Below, one piece after another: positions 7,326 through 12,364 of a DNA stretch of 12,364 nt. The notes under the pieces were generated by a model. It was given only the letters and a program-made list of their open reading frames with translations. It had not been told where the DNA came from and made no database searches. Source of the stretch: Acidobacteriaceae bacterium (GTDB lineage: Bacteria; Acidobacteriota; Terriglobia; Terriglobales; Acidobacteriaceae); assembly GCA_030049955.1 (NCBI GenBank), contig JASIJX010000310.1, positions 1 to 12,364 of the forward strand. The letters run 5' to 3'. The position numbers and the translations under genes are program-made. Positions within the stretch are counted from its first letter, which is position 1. Every line of letters begins with the position of its first letter.

Positions 7326-7345
7326 GGCACGGCTTTAGCTGTGCC
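7326..7345. repeat. REP-like hairpin, TTTA loop (copy 1)
   Basis: GGCACGGC pairs with GCTGTGCC (8-bp stem with one G-T pair) around a TTTA loop. It lies in the 175-bp spacer between the second pseudopilin and the urocanase-like gene. Confidence 0.75.
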
Positions 7346-7362
7346 GTGTACGTCGAAACTGA

Positions 7363-7378
7363 AGCGGCTTTAGCCGCT
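7363..7378. repeat. REP-like hairpin, TTTA loop (copy 2)
   Basis: AGCGGC pairs perfectly with GCCGCT around TTTA, 17 bp after copy 1. The shared core is GGCTTTAGCC/T. Two such hairpins side by side may limit transcription or protect the 3' end of the secretin-pseudopilin mRNA. Confidence 0.8.
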
Positions 7379-7441
7379 GAGGGTGCTTTTGCTTAAAGTC
7401 AAGCGCTACAGAACTGTGAATGAACTATAAACTGCGCACCG

Positions 7442-7843
<402 letters not shown>

Positions 7844-7890
7844 GCTTCCTTGAAAATAGCCCCGAGGGCTCCTCACCCAGCCACATCTAG

Positions 7891-7925
7891 GCTAGCGGCT
7901 AGGAGCTGGCAGCTAAAAGCTGCCG
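7891..7925. repeat. Five tandem 7-bp repeats after the first pseudopilin stop codon
   Basis: Units gctagcg, gctagga, gctggca, gctaaaa and gctgccg follow each other without gaps. The array ends 3 bp from the stop codon (7929-7931) of the upstream pseudopilin gene on the minus strand and fills the spacer before the next pseudopilin. Confidence 0.85.
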
Positions 7926-7928
7926 TTT

Positions 7929-8456
7929 TCACCACGTCGAATATTTCGTCCCATCCAGCGCCGTGCCCTGCGACTTCGAATACACGTCGAAGACGCTTTG
8001 CCCGCCGAAGGAGTCGGAATCGGGATCGTCCTGCATCGAGCGTTCCCCCCAGTCGGCCTGCCCGGTCATCGGGTCCACCGGAATCTTGCGCAGGAACTTT
8101 AGCTTTTTGCCCTGCACATCCACGCCATTCACCAGCGTGTCCAGGTCGGGTGGGTAATTCTGGCTGTCTACCTTCGTCTGAAAAGCCCCGCGGTCGGCGG
8201 CATCCTTGTACTTGTCGATCGCGTCGCGCATCATCCACAGGTCGCGGCGCAGCTCCCGTTCTTTATCGCGCTTGATCTGGAATCGCGCAATCGGAATCGC
8301 CGCACTGGCCAGGATCGAGATTATGAAACAAGTTACGATCAGCTCAATAAGCGTGAGCCCGCGCTCACGCGGCCGTACTTGTGCGGATTGAGCCTTTCCC
8401 GGCCCTGACGTTCTCGAACCAGACGTTGCCGTTCTCGAATTGGACCTCTGCTGCAC
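7929..8456 (-). CDS. GspG-like pseudopilin with unusually long leader (first of two)
   Basis: This 175-aa protein starts with GTG at 8456, only 4 bp after the secretin stop codon, so translation is probably coupled. The prepilin peptidase site is RERG before Leu34, and the mature start LTLIELIVTCFIISILASAAIP has Glu at +5. The 33-residue leader is Ser/Thr/Arg-rich (SNSRTATSGSRTS) and longer than the usual 5-15; no later ATG or good GTG in frame offers a shorter one. The segment RDKERELRRDLWMMRDAIDKYKDAA and the ending FDVYSKSQGTALDGTKYSTW match the layout of the next gene, including PxDPMT and the D-V-x-S...DG-x-x-YS-x-W end. The two genes are therefore diverged tandem paralogs. It probably forms part of the periplasmic pseudopilus. 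Confidence 0.87.
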   Translation of the reverse strand: MQQRSNSRTATSGSRTSGPGKAQSAQVRPRERGLTLIELIVTCFIISILASAAIPIARFQIKRDKERELRRDLWMMRDAIDKYKDAADRGAFQTKVDSQNYPPDLDTLVNGVDVQGKKLKFLRKIPVDPMTGQADWGERSMQDDPDSDSFGGQSVFDVYSKSQGTALDGTKYSTW

Positions 8457-8460
8457 TCTG

Positions 8461-10941
8461 CTACTTCACCACAATGTTGGCCTGCGAGGACTGCGCCGGC
8501 ATCTGCTGCTGCTTGCTGTTCACAGCTCCCGCCCGCGTCATCGTCACGCTCGTCTGCCCCGGATTCTTCGCTTGAAATGTAAGGACGCAGATGACCCCCG
8601 AACCGCTCACGCCGGCGGTTCCCGGCGGTCGCGAGCCCACAATCGTCACATTCCCGGGACCATCGTCGCGATGGATCAGCGCCATCGCCTGCCCATCCTT
8701 GCTCAGCAGGTCGCCTCCGGTCACGTTCACCAGAGTCAGTTTCGCCGGATCGTAATTGAGCTGCAGCGGAACCGATGAAACATCCACGCCTCCATTCAGC
8801 ACAATCGGCATCTGGAAGCTCGAGCCCACTGCAACCGGAGCAGCCGGCGCCTGCATGTTAAAGCTCAGGTTCCCGGCCGCAGCATTCGGCGGCGCTGTAC
8901 TTGGTGGAGGAGGAGCCGCAGACTCAGCCGTTGCCGGCGGCGCGCCCTGCGTGGGTACCGTCGGCGGAATAGGTGCAGCCGGATGCGAAGTCGGCGGCGC
9001 CTGCTCCATGGTCGCGGAGCTCGACCGCATCTGGTTCAACGCCTCCATGGCTGCCGCCGGCGCGCTGGCCGCCGGCACCGTGCCGAAAGTGGATGGCGTC
9101 ACTGTCGACGTCGGGCGTGGCGCCGGAGCATTACCCACGGGCACGGAAACATGCCGCAGCTCGATCGACTGGCCCTCGCCTACATCCACCGCACGCAGAT
9201 TCTCCTCATTCAGATCCTCGCCGCGCACCACGTGCGGCACCACCACGAATACGATCTCATCGTTCTGGATCGTGTGGTCCTTCGACCCGAACAGATACTT
9301 CAGAATCGGGATCGAGCTCAACCCGGGAATCCCCGTCCAGCTCTGCTGGTCCTGGTTGTCCTGGATGCCGCCCAGGATGCTGGCTTCGCCTTCCTTCAGC
9401 CGGATCACTTGGTCCACGATGCGCTGGCTCAGGATCGGCTCCGTCACGCCGCTGATAGTCACGTTGCCGCTCTCAGAGCTGACCTCGACGTGCACCTTCA
9501 GCGTCACGTCATTGTCGTAGTGCACCGTCGGCGTGCACTCGATCTTCACGCCCACGTCGATGTACTGGAACTGCGTGTTTACCAGCGAGCTCACCAGCGC
9601 CGTGGCCGCGCCCGTCTGGTACGATCCCGTGGCAATCGGAATCTTCGAGCCGATGGTCAGCGTAGCCTTCTGCCCATCCGTCGCGCGGATGCGCGGGTCC
9701 TGCAGAATCTGAGTATTCGCGTCGCTCAACAGCAGGTTCAGCGTCGCCGAGCCCACCGTTACCACAAAGTCGTTCGAGTTCAGGTGCGCTAGGTTGTAAA
9801 GCGTCGGCGAAGTGGTCGTGGAACTCGAAGTGCTCGTGGTGCTCGTCGTGCTCGTCGAAGTCGTGCTCGAAGTGGGCGACTGCAGCGTCACGCCGATGCT
9901 GCTCGGCCAGGCGATTCCCAGCGTCCGCTCCCAGTTCTTGCTCACCTCCAGCACGCCAAAGTCAACCACCACCTCTGAGCGCGGCTTGTCCAGATCGTTG
10001 ATCAGCTTATCGGCCAGCAGCAGCTCGTCCGGCGTGCCGCGCATAACGATCGCGTTCTGGCTGGCCACGCCATACACTTTCGCGTTCGGCAGCACGTTGC
10101 GCAGCGCCGTCTGCACGTCGTTCAGGTCGTTCTGCTGCCAGGCGTTGGTCAGGTAAAAAGTCTGCACCGCCTGTTCATCCAGTTCGGTGCGCTTGATCCG
10201 TGTGTTCTGCGCCACAAAAATCGTGTTCGACGTGATCGGCCGCCAGAAGCTGTTCGACAGCGCGCCCACAATGCGCAGCGCGTCCATGAGCGAAACGTTA
10301 TTCAAATCCACCTGGATGCGATTGGGGGCCTTGCTGAAATCGGGATCGAACAGCACGTTAATCCCCGCCGCCTTGCCGATGGCCTGGTAGATCACGGTTG
10401 CGTCCTGCGTCATGTGCAGCGTGAGCGGCTCGTTCGAAAGCGGCTTCAGCTCCACGGGCGAGCCTATCTCGCTCAGCTCAGCCTGTTCGCCGGCCGGTTC
10501 GGGCGTGGCGATTTCCCCCGGTGGCTGCGTTTGCCCCTGCGCCTCGCGCACCCTGGCAATCTCCTGATTCGCTGCTTCGTTGCCCGGATCCACATCGGCC
10601 GCATGCATAAACTCCGCCAGCGCGGCCTGCATATCGCCGGCCCGATACAGTTCTCGGCCCTTGCTCAGGTGAAAGTTTGAATCCGTCGTGCGTATCCGGT
10701 CCAGGGCCGTCGTGTAGCGCAGGTCCCCCGGATTCCGCTGACTGGCCTTCTGGTAATAAGCCAGGGCGGCATCATAGTCCTGACGCGCCTCAGCCTCCTG
10801 GCCGTGCTTGTAGTCCGAGTTTGCCGATTCGCCCCATGCCCGGGCGCCGGAGGCTGTCACAACAGCCAGCAGCGCAGCGCCGGCCACTGCTCTCAATGCG
10901 TAATTCCACGCTGCAGCCGCAGCACGCTTCTGGCGATCCAT
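8461..10941 (-). CDS. GspD-like outer-membrane secretin with TPR and cohesin-type domains
   Basis: The ATG at 10941, with AGGAG four bases upstream, gives 826 aa. Residues 1-35 form a signal peptide (DRQKR, then a hydrophobic core, cleavage after ARA). Two TPR-like repeats follow (about 43-76 and 91-124), then an STN/N0 domain (171-245), an N1 domain (256-320) and the secretin pore domain (about 322-575), with the hallmark VPRIRATDGQ-like QDPRIRATDGQ, ILGGIQDNQ and GIPGLSSIPILKYLFG motifs. A Ser/Thr-only stretch lies at 358-379 before the pore core. A Pro/Ala linker (about 603-690) leads to a cohesin-type beta domain (690-826; LQLNYDPAKLTLVNV). Secretins make the outer-membrane channel of type II secretion or type IV pili. 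The cohesin domain is an add-on absent from proteobacterial GspD, and may bind substrate or surface partners. Two pseudopilin genes follow directly. Confidence 0.93.
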   Translation of the reverse strand: MDRQKRAAAAAWNYALRAVAGAALLAVVTASGARAWGESANSDYKHGQEAEARQDYDAALAYYQKASQRNPGDLRYTTALDRIRTTDSNFHLSKGRELYRAGDMQAALAEFMHAADVDPGNEAANQEIARVREAQGQTQPPGEIATPEPAGEQAELSEIGSPVELKPLSNEPLTLHMTQDATVIYQAIGKAAGINVLFDPDFSKAPNRIQVDLNNVSLMDALRIVGALSNSFWRPITSNTIFVAQNTRIKRTELDEQAVQTFYLTNAWQQNDLNDVQTALRNVLPNAKVYGVASQNAIVMRGTPDELLLADKLINDLDKPRSEVVVDFGVLEVSKNWERTLGIAWPSSIGVTLQSPTSSTTSTSTTSTTSTSSSTTTSPTLYNLAHLNSNDFVVTVGSATLNLLLSDANTQILQDPRIRATDGQKATLTIGSKIPIATGSYQTGAATALVSSLVNTQFQYIDVGVKIECTPTVHYDNDVTLKVHVEVSSESGNVTISGVTEPILSQRIVDQVIRLKEGEASILGGIQDNQDQQSWTGIPGLSSIPILKYLFGSKDHTIQNDEIVFVVVPHVVRGEDLNEENLRAVDVGEGQSIELRHVSVPVGNAPAPRPTSTVTPSTFGTVPAASAPAAAMEALNQMRSSSATMEQAPPTSHPAAPIPPTVPTQGAPPATAESAAPPPPSTAPPNAAAGNLSFNMQAPAAPVAVGSSFQMPIVLNGGVDVSSVPLQLNYDPAKLTLVNVTGGDLLSKDGQAMALIHRDDGPGNVTIVGSRPPGTAGVSGSGVICVLTFQAKNPGQTSVTMTRAGAVNSKQQQMPAQSSQANIVVK

Positions 10942-11073
10942 TCTGCTCCTGGAAGTGCTACTCGACGTGGTACTCGACGTGGTACTGGACGTGGTCTCGG
11001 ACCTGATTCCGGCTTCGGTCCCAGCTTCGGTCCTGAATTCGGTCCCAGACTCGATCCCGGACTCGATCATTGA
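10942..11073 (-). repeat. Eleven-unit 12-bp minisatellite abutting the secretin start
   Basis: The 132 bp split into eleven degenerate 12-bp units with no gaps. In the secretin frame they read as four-residue units: SMIE, SGIE, SGTE, FRTE, AGTE, AGIR, SETT, SSTT, SSTT, SSST, SRSR. The unit next to the gene contains AGGAG (10950-10946), the ribosome-binding site of the secretin. The frame stays open up to an ATG at 11160, but starting there would bury the signal peptide, so I treat this as untranslated leader or promoter-proximal DNA. Confidence 0.8.
10946..10950 (-). promoter_or_regulatory. Shine-Dalgarno AGGAG of the secretin gene
   Basis: AGGAG lies 4 nt before the ATG at 10941 and decides between this start and the upstream in-frame ATG at 11160. 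It is embedded in the last unit of the 12-bp minisatellite. Confidence 0.7.
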
Positions 11074-11297
11074 CTTGCGGCCCGATTCTCTCCCGTGCCA
11101 GAAACATTTGCCGCCGGAAACTCGAATTCGATTGCTGCCAACCGGCAAACAATGCCTCATTTTAGCAAGCTCCAGTCAAGTAAAATCCCGCGCGCTGCGC
11201 GTCACACGGGTTCAAAAGAGATGACGGAATTCAACCCTGCAAGGTGCAGCCTTCAACCGAATACCAAATGCACCTCGAAGGACCGATTCTCGAAGGC
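11074..11297. other. Middle part of the secretin-smpB divergent spacer
   Basis: The divergent spacer runs from 10942 to 11485 (544 bp). Outside the repeats described separately, this stretch shows no convincing gene. On the minus strand TTGACT and TAAAAT occur near 11160-11190 but only 9 bp apart, so they do not make a standard sigma-70 promoter. The secretin operon promoter is expected here; I cannot place it. Confidence 0.5.
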
Positions 11298-11351
11298 GCG
11301 GTCCTGAAACAATACGCGGTCCTGAAACAGTACGCGGTCCTGAAACATAGA
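11298..11351. repeat. Three tandem 18-bp repeats
   Basis: The unit gcggtcctgaaacaatac is repeated at 11298-11315, 11316-11333 and 11334-11351, with one change in the second copy and several at the end of the third. It lies just before two REP-like hairpins upstream of smpB. Confidence 0.9.
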
Positions 11352-11362
11352 CCGGCTTTGAA

Positions 11363-11386
11363 GGGTACGGGCTTCAGCCCGTACCC
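11363..11386. repeat. REP-like hairpin, 10-bp stem, TTCA loop (copy 3)
   Basis: GGGTACGGGC pairs perfectly with GCCCGTACCC around TTCA. It is the longest of the four related hairpins in the window. Confidence 0.85.
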
Positions 11387-11406
11387 TGAAGGTTCACCAA
11401 ATGAAA

Positions 11407-11420
11407 GGGGCTTTAGCCCC
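11407..11420. repeat. REP-like hairpin, TTTA loop (copy 4)
   Basis: GGGGC pairs with GCCCC around TTTA, 20 bp after copy 3 and 65 bp before the smpB start. It shares the GGCTTTAGCC core with copies 1 and 2. Confidence 0.75.
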
Positions 11421-11485
11421 GGAGGAAATGCCTTGCCAGACTGATCCGCTGTCCCCAGCGGCTCCTTACGCTCACCAATGCTACG

Positions 11486-12061
11486 ATGAAAAATCGAGGA
11501 GTGCCGTCGTTGCCGCGCCAGAATACCCACGTTGTTGTGCCCCGCGACTCGGCACCCGCCCGCAAATCTCCGCGTCCACGCGACCCGGTTGCCAGCGGCG
11601 AGCGCGACGCCGCACATAACCGCGCCGCCGCCCATAACTACTTTCTGCTTGAGAAGGTTGAGGCCGGCATCGCCCTGCGCGGCACTGAAGTTAAGTCCAT
11701 CCGCGAGGGCAAGGCCAATCTCCGCGACGCCTACGGCCTCATCAAGGACGGCGAGGCCTTCCTGCTCAACATGCATATAGGGCCCTACTCCCACGGCAAT
11801 ATCGCCAACCACGACGAAACCCGCACCCGCAAGCTGCTCCTGCACAAGGAAGAACTGCGCAAGCTACTCTTGAAGACGCAGATCAAGGGCCATACGCTTA
11901 TTCCCACGCGGCTTTATTTCCGCAAAGGGCGGCTCAAGTGCGAACTGGCCCTGGCCAAAGGCAAGCAGGACTGGGACAAGCGCGAAACCGAGCGCCGCCG
12001 TGAAGCCGACCGCGAAGCCCGCGCCGCCATCAATGCCAACAAGCATCGCATGGGGCACTAA
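11486..12061 (+). CDS. smpB: SsrA-binding protein SmpB
   Basis: SmpB binds tmRNA and brings it to stalled ribosomes, where trans-translation frees the ribosome and tags the partial protein. Conserved parts are visible: AAHNYFLLEKVEAGIALRG (48-66), GTEVKSIREGKANLRDAY (66-83), FLLNMHIGPY, RTRKLLLHKEEL (113-124), KGHTLIPTRLYF (134-145) and the basic C-terminal tail ALAKGKQDWDKRETERRREADRE, which enters the mRNA channel. From the ATG at 11486 the protein is 191 aa, about 30 longer than usual at the N-terminus; the conserved fold begins near residue 38. A GTG at 11537 (174 aa) is a fair alternative. Neither has a clear ribosome-binding site. It is divergent from the secretin operon. No tmRNA gene is in the window. 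Confidence 0.96.
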   Translation: MKNRGVPSLPRQNTHVVVPRDSAPARKSPRPRDPVASGERDAAHNRAAAHNYFLLEKVEAGIALRGTEVKSIREGKANLRDAYGLIKDGEAFLLNMHIGPYSHGNIANHDETRTRKLLLHKEELRKLLLKTQIKGHTLIPTRLYFRKGRLKCELALAKGKQDWDKRETERRREADREARAAINANKHRMGH

Positions 12062-12165
12062 CCGATAATGACGCGGTCTGCGCCGTCGGCCCCAGGCCGC
12101 CCAAAGTCAACAGTTGCCCGCCCCGCGCGTCTAAAATTCTGGACAATCAGTTTCGGAGCACCCGC

Positions 12166-12364
12166 ATGAGCATCCGCATCGCTGCTTATCTGCCTTCCGT
12201 TTTTCTACTTTCCTTCGCTCTGCCCATGGGCCAGGCCCAGCAGCCCCCGGCGGCGCAGCAGTCGGCCGCTACCGAGCCAGCGTCCGCGTCCGTGCCCACC
12301 TTTAAGGTCCAGGCACGCGAAGTTCTTCTCCCGGTCACCGTCCGCGACAAGCACGGCAACCTGG
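12166..12364 (+). CDS. Exported protein, N-terminal part only; probable VWFA-related family of Acidobacteria
   Basis: Only 66 codons are visible before the window ends. The ATG at 12166 has GGAG 7 nt upstream. Residues 1 to about 24 form a signal peptide (MSIRIAAYLPSVFLLSFALP, then MGQAQ), followed by a Gln/Pro/Ala-rich linker and then FKVQAREVLLPVTVRDKHGNL. That last stretch fits the first beta strands typical of the VWFA-related proteins common in Acidobacteria, where a von Willebrand factor A domain follows. The domain itself is outside the window, so the family call is tentative while the secretion signal is clear. It follows smpB on the same strand after 104 bp. Confidence 0.65.
   Translation, partial: MSIRIAAYLPSVFLLSFALPMGQAQQPPAAQQSAATEPASASVPTFKVQAREVLLPVTVRDKHGNL

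Noticed and set aside
10942..11160. Upstream ATG at 11160 as the real secretin start
   Set aside because: It would put 73 low-complexity residues before a clear signal peptide, whereas the ATG at 10941 has AGGAG at good spacing.
11160..11190. TTGACT/TAAAAT pair as a sigma-70 promoter for the secretin operon
   Set aside because: The boxes are only 9 bp apart, far from the required 16-18 bp.
11298..11351. Possible CRISPR array
   Set aside because: Units of 18 bp are contiguous with no spacers between them, and no cas gene is present.
11244..11444. Small plus-strand open frame with AVLKQY repeats
   Set aside because: It is produced by the 18-bp tandem repeats and the hairpin sequences; no ribosome-binding site and no recognisable domain.
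11231..11845. Minus-strand open frame opposite the smpB 5' part
   Set aside because: Antisense to conserved SmpB codons and to the repeats; no family motif.
12062..12165. Terminator after smpB
   Set aside because: Only a 5-bp CGGCC/GGCCG stem with no T-run is seen.

Overview
The window is GC-rich DNA that most resembles a soil-type Acidobacteriota genome (Terriglobia/Acidobacteriaceae). The case rests on a secretin carrying N-terminal TPRs and a C-terminal cohesin-type domain, followed by two GspG-like pseudopilins; on a start that fits the Acidobacteria VWFA-related protein family; and on gene spacers full of short palindromes with TTTA/TTCA loops and short tandem repeats. The taxonomic call is inferred from gene content only.

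Layout. (1) Positions 1-4298 hold acyl-CoA and ketone-body metabolism: on the minus strand a thiolase (3' end off the window) preceded by a 3-hydroxyacyl-CoA dehydrogenase of the SDR/HSD10 type; divergently on the plus strand an acyl-CoA dehydrogenase close to the short/branched-chain type, then a 3-oxoacid CoA-transferase subunit A. The first three match three of the four steps that turn 2-methylbutyryl-CoA into acetyl-CoA and propionyl-CoA; the enoyl-CoA hydratase is not here. The catalytic subunit B of the CoA-transferase is also absent. (2) Positions 4253-4371 hold a 119-bp palindromic, MITE-like element that supplies the last codons and the stop of the CoA-transferase gene. (3) A 12-TM-like MgtC/SapB-DUF4010 membrane protein (minus) is divergent from the ribosome-biogenesis GTPase EngB/YihA (plus). 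(4) Positions 6475-7266 (minus) encode a short protein that looks like a degenerate relative of the urocanase core. (5) Positions 7442-10941 (minus) form a type II secretion/type IV pilus-like operon: secretin, then two related pseudopilins. (6) A repeat-rich 544-bp divergent spacer separates the secretin from smpB (plus). (7) The window ends in the first 66 codons of an exported, probably VWFA-related protein.

The most unusual structure is in the spacers. At four gene ends a short tandem array (unit 7, 8, 8 or 14 bp) starts at or just after the stop codon; a fifth gene appears to have such sequence translated as its tail; an 11-unit 12-bp minisatellite abuts the secretin start and supplies its Shine-Dalgarno sequence. 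No CRISPR, rRNA, tRNA, transposase or phage gene was seen.
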